This document shows positions 7,604 to 16,819 of a stretch of DNA of 64,000 nucleotides, one piece after another. Origin of the DNA: R-RK-3 sp031399085. GTDB lineage: Bacteria; Pseudomonadota; Alphaproteobacteria; Rhizobiales; Rhodomicrobiaceae. Position 1 is the first letter of the stretch. The number at the start of each line of letters is the position of its first letter. The DNA lies in the NCBI GenBank assembly GCA_031399085.1, contig JANNOQ010000105.1, positions 186,001-250,000 on the forward strand. Reading direction: 5' to 3'. The translations under genes and the position numbers were made by a program. The notes beneath the pieces were generated by a model. It had not been told where the DNA came from. It ran no database searches and worked only from the letters and a program-made list of their open reading frames with translations.

Positions 7604-9157
7604 ATGGAGGCGTGGGCGGACTCCAAGCACGTGCTTTGCGCGGTGCGGATCGTGGTAGCTGGATTGCTGAGCCTAAGCGTGGCCGGCTGTTTTCCCGAAA
7701 GCCAGTCCGCCAACAAGAAGGGCGATGCCGCGCCCCGCGCCGAAACAGGCGGCGCGGCGGGCATGAACCGCTCCAGCAAAAACGACACCCAACTCGACGA
7801 TATCGCTGACGCCGCCGAGACGCTTTTCAACAGCGCCGCCTCCACGGTCAGCCGCAAATCCAGCCAGGAAACGGCCATCTTCGCCGGCGGCACAACCAGC
7901 TTTTCGGGCCAGGATGCGTCTCCGCCCGCCGCCCCGCTGGCTGCGGAAATCCCCGAAATTCCAGCCAATGTCGCGCTCAGCCGGTTCTTCTCGGCGATCG
8001 AAAAGCTCGAAGCGCGGCAGGGGTCCAAGACCGTCACAATTCTGCATATTGGCGACAGCCATATCGCCGCCGACCGCTTTTCCGGGGGCCTGCGCGACCA
8101 GTTCCAAAGCCGCTTCGGCGACGCCGGGCGCGGGATGCTGACGCCCGGTCTTTACCTTGCGAGCGGCGTCAAATTCGATCGCGGCGGCGTTTGGCAAACC
8201 GCGCTCAGCACTGGCAATGTTCCTGGGCCCTATGGTGTCACCGGCGCAAAGCTCACGGCGGAGACGCGCGACGCCTGGCTGCGTTTGACCACGCTCGACA
8301 ATCCGTTTTCCTGGTGCGAAGTCACGCTGGAGAGCGGGCCGAAAGGCGGCACCGTTCTCATCGGCCTCGATGGCGACATCAAAGAGGCCACCACGCGCGA
8401 CACCGGCAGCAACTGGCGGAATGTGCGCATCGAGCGGCAGGCGCGCGAGCTGCTGATCCGGCCCAAGGGCGATGGACCGGTCACCCTCCATTCAATCGCC
8501 ATCGGCACCGACAAGCCTGGCGTGCGCTACGTCAATCTTGGCCTTCCAGGCGCGACCGCGACGACGCCGTTGGCATGGGATGCGGGCTTCCTGGCGAAGG
8601 ATTTGAAGCGGCTCGCTCCGGATTTGATCATCCTCTCCTATGGTACGGATGAGAGCTTCGAGGACCGGCTCGACCTTCGCGACTACGAGGCAAGAGCGAG
8701 CGCTGCGATTGCGCGTCTCCGGCAAGCTGCGCCGCAAGCCTCAATTCTGATTGTCGGCCCGCCCGATGTGGCGCGAATGCCGAAATTTGCCGCCGCCACT
8801 GGCCGCGCCAGCGATGTTTGCCGGGCGCTGAGCAGCGTCGAGCGAGCCGATTATGCGCGTAAATTGGCAGCCAACGATCCGCGCCTGGCGCGCTGGCACC
8901 CGCCACTCAACCTCGACGCGGTGCGCACGACCTTGCGGCGTCTTGCAGCCGCGCATCAGGCGTTTTTCTGGGATTGGTCAAAGCTCATGGGCGGGCCTTG
9001 CGGCATCCACGCCTGGGTGCACAGCAAACCGCCGCTCGCCGCCAACGACCACATCCACCTGACGGAGGAGGGCTCGAAACGATCGGCGCGCCTCTTGTTC
9101 CGCGAATTGATGAACGGCTATGACGCGACGGCGCGCTCGGCGTCGGCGAAGAAATAG
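7604..9157 (+). CDS. SGNH/GDSL hydrolase lipoprotein
   Basis: A 517-residue putative lipoprotein. The ATG at 7604 gives a short signal peptide with lipobox LSVAG-Cys29; the longer frame from 7523 would bury it. The SGNH domain begins with ILHIGDSHIAADRF (Ser152 as nucleophile). It continues with ILSYGTDE in the block III region and ends with AANDHIHLTEEGS, giving the Asp-x-x-His pair. The family includes carbohydrate and peptidoglycan O-acetyl esterases or transferases. Here the full catalytic set is present, unlike in the upstream DUF459 partner. No membrane-bound O-acyltransferase (MBOAT) gene is adjacent, although one would be expected for a complete acetylation system. Substrate unknown. 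Confidence 0.85.
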   Translation: MEAWADSKHVLCAVRIVVAGLLSLSVAGCFPESQSANKKGDAAPRAETGGAAGMNRSSKNDTQLDDIADAAETLFNSAASTVSRKSSQETAIFAGGTTSFSGQDASPPAAPLAAEIPEIPANVALSRFFSAIEKLEARQGSKTVTILHIGDSHIAADRFSGGLRDQFQSRFGDAGRGMLTPGLYLASGVKFDRGGVWQTALSTGNVPGPYGVTGAKLTAETRDAWLRLTTLDNPFSWCEVTLESGPKGGTVLIGLDGDIKEATTRDTGSNWRNVRIERQARELLIRPKGDGPVTLHSIAIGTDKPGVRYVNLGLPGATATTPLAWDAGFLAKDLKRLAPDLIILSYGTDESFEDRLDLRDYEARASAAIARLRQAAPQASILIVGPPDVARMPKFAAATGRASDVCRALSSVERADYARKLAANDPRLARWHPPLNLDAVRTTLRRLAAAHQAFFWDWSKLMGGPCGIHAWVHSKPPLAANDHIHLTEEGSKRSARLLFRELMNGYDATARSASAKK

Positions 9158-9297
9158 TGGTAGCGCAGCGAGCGATTGGGTTGGATTGTACCCGTGGGCT
9201 GCGGATACACGAAATCCCCTACACAACGCTTGCCCGGGGATTTCGATTTGGGATGTTTGTTGCAAGTAATTTGGATGTTTGATGGAAGCAATAGCGT

Positions 9298-10386
9298 TCA
9301 AAGCGGTGCGGATATTTGTTGGGCGTGCGCCAGCACTTTGCGCATAACGCTTGGCAATGCTTCTCCGGGCAGGTCGCGCTCAGGATACCAGCGGCATCCT
9401 CCAGGGGTGGTCTGAGTCGCCGCCATTCGCCCGACATAGACCTCCAGTTCGAGATGAAAATGCGTGAATGTGTGGGTGACTACGCCGACCTGCGGTCGCC
9501 ATTCAGCCGCCAACGGCGCGGCTCGCAGGGCACTTTCACGCGTTGCCGCTTGGATCGACCACTCACTCGATGGAACCTCCAGCATCCCGCCGAGCAGTCC
9601 TTTTGGCGGTCGCCGCCGCAATAGCACCGCGCCATCGGCGCGAATTGCGACAAAGGCCGCGCCATAGCGTTGCGGCCGTTCTTTCTTGGGTGCTTTGACC
9701 GGAAGCGCCGCAGCGAGGCCCCGTTTGCGGGCCTCGCAATAGGGCGCCACAGGACAAATGACGCAGGCGGGCGAGCGCGGCGAACAAATCGTCGCGCCGA
9801 GGTCCATCATCGCCTGGGTGAAATCGCCGGGGCGCTGGCGGGGCGTCAGGCTTGCTGCAAGCCGCTTGATTTCCGGCTTCGCTCCCGGAAGCGGCTGGTC
9901 GACCGCAAACAGGCGCGCGACGACCCGCTCGACATTGCCATCGACCGCCGTCGCAGGCTCGTCGAAGGCGATCGCGGCAATCGCGGCAGCGGTGTACGCG
10001 CCGATGCCGGGCAGGCTCAGCAGCGCCGCCTCTTGCCCCGGAAAGCGTCCGTCATGCCGCTCCGCCACCGCCTTGGCGCAGGCGTGCAAATTCCGCGCGC
10101 GGGAGTAATAGCCGAGCCCGGCCCAGGCGGCGAGCACCTCGTTCAGATCGGCGGCGGCGAGCGCTTCGACATTTGGCCACCGCGCTAGGAATTTGCCGTA
10201 ATAGGGAATGACGGCCTTCACCGTCGTTTGCTGAAGCATGATTTCCGACAGCCAGACGGCGTAAGGGTCGGACCGGAAACCGGGTGGTTGCCGCCAGGGC
10301 AGGGCGCGGGCGGAAACGTCGTACCAGGCGAGCAGATCACTGGCGATCCGGCCAGCATCTGCTCGTTTAGCCTGCGTCTGCCCCAT
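9298..10386 (-). CDS. mutY: A/G-specific adenine glycosylase
   Basis: A 362-residue base-excision repair enzyme removing adenine opposite 8-oxoguanine. The catalytic Glu48 lies in SEIMLQQTTV. The helix-hairpin-helix is LPGIGAYTAAAIAAIAFD, followed by catalytic Asp149 in TAVDGNVERV. The [4Fe-4S] cluster is ligated by Cys201, Cys208, Cys211 and Cys217 (C-x6-C-x2-C-x5-C). The C-terminal third is the NUDIX-like 8-oxoG recognition domain, with LLRRRPPKGLLGGMLEVP. It lies 6 bp downstream of the lysS stop on the same strand, so cotranscription is plausible. Confidence 0.96.
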   Translation of the reverse strand: MGQTQAKRADAGRIASDLLAWYDVSARALPWRQPPGFRSDPYAVWLSEIMLQQTTVKAVIPYYGKFLARWPNVEALAAADLNEVLAAWAGLGYYSRARNLHACAKAVAERHDGRFPGQEAALLSLPGIGAYTAAAIAAIAFDEPATAVDGNVERVVARLFAVDQPLPGAKPEIKRLAASLTPRQRPGDFTQAMMDLGATICSPRSPACVICPVAPYCEARKRGLAAALPVKAPKKERPQRYGAAFVAIRADGAVLLRRRPPKGLLGGMLEVPSSEWSIQAATRESALRAAPLAAEWRPQVGVVTHTFTHFHLELEVYVGRMAATQTTPGGCRWYPERDLPGEALPSVMRKVLAHAQQISAPL

Positions 10387-10392
10387 CCTCGT

Positions 10393-12048
10393 TTACACGC
10401 CAGCCTTGGCCGGAGCGCCTGGCGCTTTCTTGCCCGACTTACCGGCCTTCTTGCCGCCAGACTCCAATCCGAGCATGCGTGCGATCAATGCCCGCGTCTC
10501 CGGAATGCCGTAAAGCTCGACGAATGAGCCAAAGCGCGGTCCCTGCGACTGGCCGAGCAGCACCTCGTAAAGACCCTGGAACCAGGCGCGCAATGGCTCG
10601 AATTGATGCGCCTTGCCGACCTCATAGACCAGGTTCTGAATATCCTCGCCGCTCGACGTCTCCGGCAGTCCGCCCAGCTTCTGGTAAAGCTCGGCAATGG
10701 CTGCCCGCTCCTGATCCGTCGCTGCGCGGAACTGCTTGGCCGGCTTCACGAAATCATGGAAATACGCGATCGCATAGCCGACCAGCCGGTCGAGCTCAGG
10801 ATGCGTTTCGGGGGATATGCCGGCCGCATGGCGGCGGATGAAGCCCCACAGCACCGCTTTGTCGTCGGCGTTCGAGGCGCTGACCAGATTGAGCAGCAAA
10901 TTGAAGCTGACCGGCATATCGGTCATCGGCGGCTCGCCCTGGTGAATATGCCAGGCCGGATTCATCAGCCGCTGCTCGACGGCCTCGTCCGCATAATTGC
11001 CGAGGAAGGTGAAATACTCGTCGACCGTCTTCGGGATCGCGTCGAAATAGAGCCGCTTCGCCGTCCTCGGCTTTTGATACATGAACAACGACAGGCTTTC
11101 CGGCGGCGCGTAGGTCAGCCAGTCTTCCATGCTGATGCCGTTGCCCTTGGACTTGGAAATCTTCTCGCCCTTGTCGTCGAGAAACAGCTCGTAATTGAAC
11201 CCGTCGGGCGGCGTTCCGCCGAGCGCCCGGCAAATCTTGGACGACAGCGTCACCGAGTCGATCAAATCCTTGCCGGCCATCTCGTAATCGACGCCGAGCG
11301 CCACCCAGCGCATCGCCCAATCGGCCTTCCACTGGCATTTGACGCGCCCGCCCGTGACCGGCGTTTCGACGGCCTCGCCCGTGGCGGGATCGACATAGGT
11401 GATCGTCCCGGCATCCACATCGCGCGCGATCATCGGCACTTGCAGTACATGGCCGCTGCGCTCGGAAATCGGCAGGAAAGGCGAATAGGTTTTGCGCCGC
11501 TCCTCGCCGAGCGTCGGCAAGATGATGTCCATCACCTTGTCGTAGACGGCGAGCATTTTCAGCAGCGTGGCGTCCATCATGCCGGATTTGTAGCATTCGG
11601 TCGCCGACAGGAACTCATAATCGAAACCGAAGGCGTCGAGAAAGCGCATCAGACGGGCGTTGTTATGCGCGGCAAAGCTGGCATATTCATTGCTGAACGG
11701 GTCGGGGATGCCGGACAGCGGCTTGCCGATATCCGCCGCAAGCATGTCGCGGTTCGGCACATTGTCCGGCACTTTGCGCAGCGCGTCCATATCGTCGGAA
11801 AAGCAGATCAGCCGCGTCTTGCCGCCGGTCATCGCCTCGAAAGCGTGCCGCACCATGCTGGTCCGCGCGACCTCGCCGAAGGTGCCAATATGCGGCAGGC
11901 CGGAGGGGCCGTAGCCGGTCGAGAAGATCACCTCGCCGCCCCTGCCGCGTTTCTCGGTGCGGGCGATGAGCTTGCGCGCTTCCTCGAACGGCCAGGCCTT
12001 CGAGACCATCGCCGCTGCTGCTATTCCCGCATCCTTCGTCGCTGTCAT
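10393..12048 (-). CDS. lysS: Lysyl-tRNA synthetase, class I
   Basis: A class I lysine--tRNA ligase (archaeal type), which occurs in Rhizobiales and Rickettsiales in place of the class II enzyme. HIGT is at residues 53-56 and KISKSKGN is in the second half. The frame is open to 12144, but the 32 extra residues look unlike the family; the ATG at 12048 begins MTATKDAG and gives 551 residues, within the normal range. A further ATG at 12006 (MVSKAWPFEEARK) is possible. The C-terminus ends in a Lys/Ala/Gly-rich tail (KKAGKSGKKAPG). It is followed 6 bp later by mutY. Confidence 0.93.
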   Translation of the reverse strand: MTATKDAGIAAAAMVSKAWPFEEARKLIARTEKRGRGGEVIFSTGYGPSGLPHIGTFGEVARTSMVRHAFEAMTGGKTRLICFSDDMDALRKVPDNVPNRDMLAADIGKPLSGIPDPFSNEYASFAAHNNARLMRFLDAFGFDYEFLSATECYKSGMMDATLLKMLAVYDKVMDIILPTLGEERRKTYSPFLPISERSGHVLQVPMIARDVDAGTITYVDPATGEAVETPVTGGRVKCQWKADWAMRWVALGVDYEMAGKDLIDSVTLSSKICRALGGTPPDGFNYELFLDDKGEKISKSKGNGISMEDWLTYAPPESLSLFMYQKPRTAKRLYFDAIPKTVDEYFTFLGNYADEAVEQRLMNPAWHIHQGEPPMTDMPVSFNLLLNLVSASNADDKAVLWGFIRRHAAGISPETHPELDRLVGYAIAYFHDFVKPAKQFRAATDQERAAIAELYQKLGGLPETSSGEDIQNLVYEVGKAHQFEPLRAWFQGLYEVLLGQSQGPRFGSFVELYGIPETRALIARMLGLESGGKKAGKSGKKAPGAPAKAGV

Positions 12049-12145
12049 CAACGCTGCCTGTGTCAAATCCGCAATGCTTAAAATTGTGCCGCGACCGTAG
12101 ATCGGCCAGGGCACAGCGTCAATTCGGCTTCGCTGCTTGCGCAAG

Positions 12146-12571
12146 CTAAACGCCCGGCGGATACTTCTCGCGCATGGCGGCGAACCCCGCGCGGATCAGT
12201 TCCTCCAACGCGCCACTATCGACATCGCCGAGCTTGTTGATGTAGAGGCAGGATTTACCGATCTTGAATTTGCCCAGCCGGTTTAAGAGCGCGTCCGCCG
12301 CTTGAAAACCCGGCATAAGATAGACGACGAGATTGGCCTTGCGCGGCGAAAAACCCGTTCTGAACGCGTGACCTGAATGGCCGCTCTCATATTTATAATG
12401 ATAGACGCCGTAGCCAACCATGGAGTCGCCCCACATCGCCGGCTCCTCGCCGGTGATCCGAGTCATCATTTCCGCAAGCGCCAGCGCGTCGCGCCGCCGC
12501 TGTTCAGGCTCGACGCTTGCTAAAAAGGCATTGACGTTCGCGGCAGTGCGTTTGGTTTTCTGCTCGGCCAT
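12146..12571 (-). CDS. DUF1801 domain protein
   Basis: A 141-residue protein from the ATG at 12571, with GGCAAGG upstream; the frame extends to 12637 but without family similarity. Recognisable DUF1801 features are TAANVNAFLASVEPEQRRRDA, the PAMWGDSMVGYG segment and a late KIGKSCLYINKLGDVD. The function of the domain is unknown; structures resemble small intracellular binding folds. It is upstream of lysS on the same strand. Confidence 0.85.
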   Translation of the reverse strand: MAEQKTKRTAANVNAFLASVEPEQRRRDALALAEMMTRITGEEPAMWGDSMVGYGVYHYKYESGHSGHAFRTGFSPRKANLVVYLMPGFQAADALLNRLGKFKIGKSCLYINKLGDVDSGALEELIRAGFAAMREKYPPGV

Positions 12572-12669
12572 GCCTTGCCACCCGTTTCTCGCCTGCTTGC
12601 CCAGCCCCGCGAATATCCCTACAACGCTAAAGGACAATCGAGCGGTCCCAAGCGAAGGATTTCGGCTTC

Positions 12670-13083
12670 ATGCCATCCAAACCCAGCATTCAAGAAGCCT
12701 TGATCTACACGATGGTGACGATGTCGGCGGTGGACCGTATCATCACCGATGGCGAGTTGCGCAAGATCGGCGGCATCGTCAGCCAGCTTCCCGTGTTCGC
12801 TGGCTTCGATGCGAACCAACTTGTCAAGACCGCTGAAAGCTGCGGCGAAATTCTGAGCGAGAATGACGGGCTCGACAAGATCCTGGACATCGTCGCGCGC
12901 GCCGTTCCAAAGAAACTGCACGAAACGGTCTATGCGCTAGCCGTCGAAGTCGCCGCCGCCGATCGCGATGTCAGCAATGAGGAAATTCGTTTCCTTGAAT
13001 TGCTGCGCGACCGGTTAAGCCTCGACAAGCTGATCATCGCCGGCATCGAACGCGGTGCGCGGGCGCGGCATCAGATCATGTGA
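12670..13083 (+). CDS. TerB-family protein
   Basis: A 137-residue all-helical acidic protein with the TerB (tellurite resistance B-like) pattern. The N-terminal helix ALIYTMVTMSAVDRIITDGE is a D-x-x-I-T-D-G-E metal-site-like motif. It is mirrored later by AVEVAAADRDVSNEEIRFLELLRDRL. No other ter genes are nearby, so tellurite resistance should not be inferred; stand-alone TerB proteins are generally of unknown role. It is convergent with the binding-protein gene whose stop lies 10 bp further on. Confidence 0.82.
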   Translation: MPSKPSIQEALIYTMVTMSAVDRIITDGELRKIGGIVSQLPVFAGFDANQLVKTAESCGEILSENDGLDKILDIVARAVPKKLHETVYALAVEVAAADRDVSNEEIRFLELLRDRLSLDKLIIAGIERGARARHQIM

Positions 13084-13093
13084 GGCTTGGGGT

Positions 13094-13966
13094 TCAATAG
13101 ATCGCGAGCGGGAAATAGCGCAACAGCAGTTCCTCCAACCGTCCCGAGGATCGCACCCGGGCCAGGGCATAGTTGATCACTTCCTTCAGCCGGATATTGC
13201 CCTTGTTGACACCGATGCCGACGCCTTCGCCGAAATATTTGGCTTCCAGAAAACCCCGCCCCCGGAACTGACAACAGGCTTGCGAATCCGAGCCGTTGAT
13301 CCAGAACATCAAGCTGATCGCATCGCCGAAGAGCAGATCGATCTTTTCCTCCTTCAGCGCTGCCCGAACCTCGTCGTCGCTCGCAAAGGTAATGATGTCG
13401 GATTCGGAAAAAAAGTGCCGCAGATAGACTTCGTGGGCGGTGTCTTTGACGACCCCGATCTTGAGGTCTTCGAGCTCGTCCGGCGTGACGCTCTCGATCT
13501 TGTTGGCATTGCGGGCCACGAACTTGGCGGGCGTGGCGTAATAGCTGTCGCTAAAGTCCACCTGCTCGATGGTTTTCGGCGTGATGGCGAGCGAGGCGAT
13601 GACGGCATCGGCCTCGTCGGCCTTGAGCGCGGCGACCAGCTTGCCCCAATCGGCCGAATTGACATCGCAATTCACTTCCAGCTCCCGGCAGATGGCGCGG
13701 GCGAGATCGACATTGAAGCCGGTCAGCGTGCCGTCCTCGTCGCGGTAGTTGAAGGGCGGATAATCGGTCTCGGTGACGAAGCGCAAGACGACGAGCCACG
13801 ACCAGTCCGGCCTCGGGCCGATGGCTTCCTCGCGCCACTGCGAGGGGGCGGGCGCCGTCGCCTGAGCCAGACACGTGCCGGCGAGCATCGGAACCAGCGC
13901 TGCGCCACAAAGCATGGCCGCGAGCCAACTTCGCAATTCTAGTCTCCGCATCGCCGCAGCATCCAT
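13094..13966 (-). CDS. Periplasmic solute-binding protein, family 3 (amino-acid type), orphan
   Basis: A 290-residue exported protein. The signal peptide LAAMLCGAALVPMLAGTCLAQA precedes a family 3 binding domain starting FVTETDYPPFNYRDEDGTLTGFNVDLARAIC. VIASLAITPKTIEQVDFSDSYY, DLKIGVVKDTAHEVYL and the late GEGVGIGVNKGN..L are family landmarks. The start may be the ATG at 13966 or that at 13951. No ABC permease or ATPase gene is adjacent. It may serve a transporter encoded elsewhere, or act as a sensor. It is divergent from the glycosyltransferase at 14067. Confidence 0.88.
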   Translation of the reverse strand: MDAAAMRRLELRSWLAAMLCGAALVPMLAGTCLAQATAPAPSQWREEAIGPRPDWSWLVVLRFVTETDYPPFNYRDEDGTLTGFNVDLARAICRELEVNCDVNSADWGKLVAALKADEADAVIASLAITPKTIEQVDFSDSYYATPAKFVARNANKIESVTPDELEDLKIGVVKDTAHEVYLRHFFSESDIITFASDDEVRAALKEEKIDLLFGDAISLMFWINGSDSQACCQFRGRGFLEAKYFGEGVGIGVNKGNIRLKEVINYALARVRSSGRLEELLLRYFPLAIY

Positions 13967-14066
13967 TCGCCCGAAAAGCTAGTAGGGAATTTGACGGTAT
14001 TTTGGCGGCGAGCCGGGCCGAATACAATCAAAGAAAAATTTTACACCCGCGTTTTAAAAGTCCGGC

Positions 14067-16034
14067 ATGAACAGTCCAGTTCCGAGTATTCAGCCGGGCG
14101 ACGGAGACGCACGGCGCAGACCGCCGCGCGAGCGCAAGGCGTCTCCGCTGGCGAAAGCTGGGCTGGGAGACACCGCTGCTCCGCCGGTGACGAGCGAAGC
14201 GGCGATCCTTGCGCATGCGGGTGTCCCACCTTTCGTCCTCGATGGGCTTAAACGGCTGGCGCTGCGTTGGGGCGTGCCGCTGCGCGAGGCGGCGCTGGCG
14301 ACAGGCGCGGTCCGCGCTCCGGCCTATTTGCGGACGCTCGCCGGGGTTTGCGGCATTGGGACAAGGCAAGCGCATGACGAGCTGCGTCTGCGCGCGCTCA
14401 GTCCCGCGCCCGAGCCTTACCGTCTGCTGATGAGCCGCCAACCGGTTCCTCTCGCATCCCCGCGCGGCGCGGCAGCGCTGAATGCGGAGAGCCTGACGCC
14501 GGAAGCCGTCGCCCAGCTCGCCGACGATTTCGGGCCGGGCAAGCAACGCCTCAGTCTGGTCGGCCGGCGCGAACTCTCGGAGGCGATCGCCAGGGCCTAC
14601 GGGCCGCAGCTTGCTCTGAACGCCTCTGGCGCCCTGGACCGGAGTCATCCCCGTTTCAGCGCGTCCTGGGGCGCGAGCCGCTGGCAGATCGTCTTCCTAA
14701 GCCTTGCCGCCGGCATCTTTCTTGGCGCGATCCTGTTTGCTCCCCGTGAAGCATTGGTTGTCTACAGCGCCGGCCTGTCGCTAATGTTCATGCTGACGAT
14801 CAGTTTGCGCATCGGCGCAGCCGTCCATGCCTGTTATCGCCGTCTGCGCGGCCGAAAAATGCCACTCCGCCGGATGCCCGACGCCGATCTGCCGCGCTAC
14901 TCGGTGCTCGTTGCGATGTACCGGGAAGCGCGCGTGCTGCCGCAGCTTGTGGCCGCGCTGGAAGCGCTCGATTATCCGTGCGCCAAGCTTGACATCAAGC
15001 TGGTTCTGGAGGCGGACGATGCCGAAACCATCACCGCCGCGCGCGCGCTAAAGCTTGCGCCGCATTTCGAGATTGCCATCGTGCCGGAGGGCACGCCGCG
15101 AACCAAGCCGCGCGCGTTGAACTACGCGCTGCAATTTGCCAGCGGCGATTATCTCGTCATCTATGACGCCGAGGATCGTCCCGATCCCGCCTAGCTGCGC
15201 AAGGCGGCCGCACATTTTCGCACCGCGCCGCGCGAGGTTGTTTGCCTGCAGGCCAAGCTCACATTCGATAACGCGTCGGAGAACTGGCTCGCCAAGCAAT
15301 TCGCAATCGAATACGCCTCGCTGTTCGGCGGCATTCTGCCCATGCTCGACAAGGCGCGGCTGCCGATGCCGTTGGGCGGCACTTCCAATCATTTTCGCAC
15401 GCGAACGCTTCGCAAGCTTGGCGGATGGGACGCGCACAATGTCACCGAAGACGCCGATCTGGGAATGCGTATCTATCGCTGCGGGCTTCGCGCCGAAGTG
15501 CTGGAATCGACCACCTATGAGGAGGCGGCCTGCCAGCCCGGCAATTGGCTGCGCCAGCGGACGCGGTGGCTCAAGGGCTGGATGCAGACCTACGGCGTTC
15601 ATATGCGCCAGCCTTTTCGCCTGCTGCGGGAACTGGGGCTTGCCGGCTTCCTCGCCTTTCAGGGCCACTTTGCCGGAATTATCATCGCTGCGCTGGTCCA
15701 CCCGCTGTCCTATGCACTTATTATCCACGACGCCGCCTCCGGCCGCATTTTCAGTCCGGCGGAGACAACCTTTGGCCACCAGCTCTGGTTGATCGCGATC
15801 TTCAATCTCATTGCCGGCTACGCCGCCTCGCTCGCGCTGGGCTTTTTTGCGCTCACGGGCCGTGGCGTTTGGCGGCTTGTCCCGCAGCTGATCTTCATCC
15901 CGGTTTACTGGCTCTTGATTTCCGCTGCAGCCTACCGCGCCGTTTACCAGCTGATCACCGCCCCCCATTATTGGGAAAAGACCGAACACGGAGTGACCAA
16001 AATGCGCCGCAAGGGTGCGAAATTAAGGCGATGA
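14067..16034 (+). pseudogene. Family 2 glycosyltransferase interrupted by an in-frame amber codon
   Basis: A single reading frame of 655 sense positions, broken only by TAG at 15192-15194 (codon 376). Downstream of the stop the same frame continues open to 16034, with no frameshift. The N-terminal part has about 190 soluble residues and two membrane segments (IVFLSLAAGIFLGAILF and ALVVYSAGLSLMFMLTISLR). The GT2 core then holds YSVLVAMYREARVLPQLV, the DxD-like VIYDAEDRPDP immediately before the stop, TEDADLG after it, and QRTRWLKGWMQT (QxxRW). C-terminal membrane helices follow. The stop falls between the donor-binding and acceptor motifs, so a product ending there would be inactive. A Gln codon (CAG) one transition away would restore a normal polysaccharide-synthase-like protein. 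Assembly error or suppression remains possible. Confidence 0.88.
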
Positions 16035-16173
16035 CCTTAACCGGCACACTCTGTGCGGCACAAGAAACGGGTTGAAATTATGCAGAGAGCATTTCAATGA
16101 TGCTCAAATCCGTGGCTGCAAATGCCCAAACGAATTTGCAGGTTCACATTCGCCAGTAAAAGCAGCAGGACGC

Positions 16174-16731
16174 ATGATTGACCCTCAAATGACCAAAGCG
16201 GCGGATGTTCTGAGATTCTGGTACTCGGACGGAGCGAAATCGAAATGGTTCAAGCCGGACGCGGCTTTCGACGCTGAGTTGAGGCAGCGTTTCGAACCCG
16301 CGCTCGGCAAGGCCATGCGCGGTGAACTAGCGGGCTGGACCGACAACGCCGACGATGCGCTGGCTCTAATCATCCTCCTCGACCAGGTTCCACGGAACAT
16401 TTATCGAGGCACGCCCGCGGCCTTTGGCTCCGATAAGCAGGCGCTCGACCTCGCCAATGATGCCATCGCGCGCGGTCTTGACGAGCGTCTGACGCCCGAA
16501 CGGCGCTGGTTTCTCTATTTGCCATTCATGCACTCCGAAAACCTCGCGGACCAGGAGCGCGGCATCGAGCTATTCGCCGCGCTTGGTCTTGACGAGCCTT
16601 TGCATTTTATGCGCCGCCACCATGAGGTTATCGCTCGTTTTGGCCGTTTCCCGCATCGCAACGCCATCCTCGGACGCCACTCAACCGAGGAAGAGCTGGA
16701 GTTTCTCAAGCAACCCGGATCGCGTTTTTGA
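16174..16731 (+). CDS. DUF924 family protein
   Basis: A 185-residue protein from the ATG at 16174, preceded by GCAGGA; the longer frame to 16072 has no ribosome site and atypical sequence. DUF924 features are VLRFWYSDGAKSKWFK at the start, LALIILLDQVPRNIYRGTPAAFGSD, RWFLYLPFMHSENLADQERG, and the C-terminal RFGRFPHRNAILGRHST. The family is a TPR-like helical protein of unknown role, common in proteobacteria. Its neighbours give no functional clue. Confidence 0.9.
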   Translation: MIDPQMTKAADVLRFWYSDGAKSKWFKPDAAFDAELRQRFEPALGKAMRGELAGWTDNADDALALIILLDQVPRNIYRGTPAAFGSDKQALDLANDAIARGLDERLTPERRWFLYLPFMHSENLADQERGIELFAALGLDEPLHFMRRHHEVIARFGRFPHRNAILGRHSTEEELEFLKQPGSRF

Positions 16732-16819
16732 ATGACGTGCACGATGGCTGGCGAGCGTTGGTCTGCGCCATCGCCGGGCCAATTTTGCGTTAACAGCGCC
16801 GTCCCCCTGCCTTTGCGGG

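Noticed and set aside
12670..13083. Tellurite resistance function
   Set aside because: A single TerB-like gene without terACDEZ neighbours; only the family name is supported.
15342..16034. Separate glycosyltransferase gene starting at 15342
   Set aside because: It is the same frame as the gene starting at 14067, split by one amber codon; the ATG at 15342 is internal and has no ribosome site, and the 147 nt between are open.
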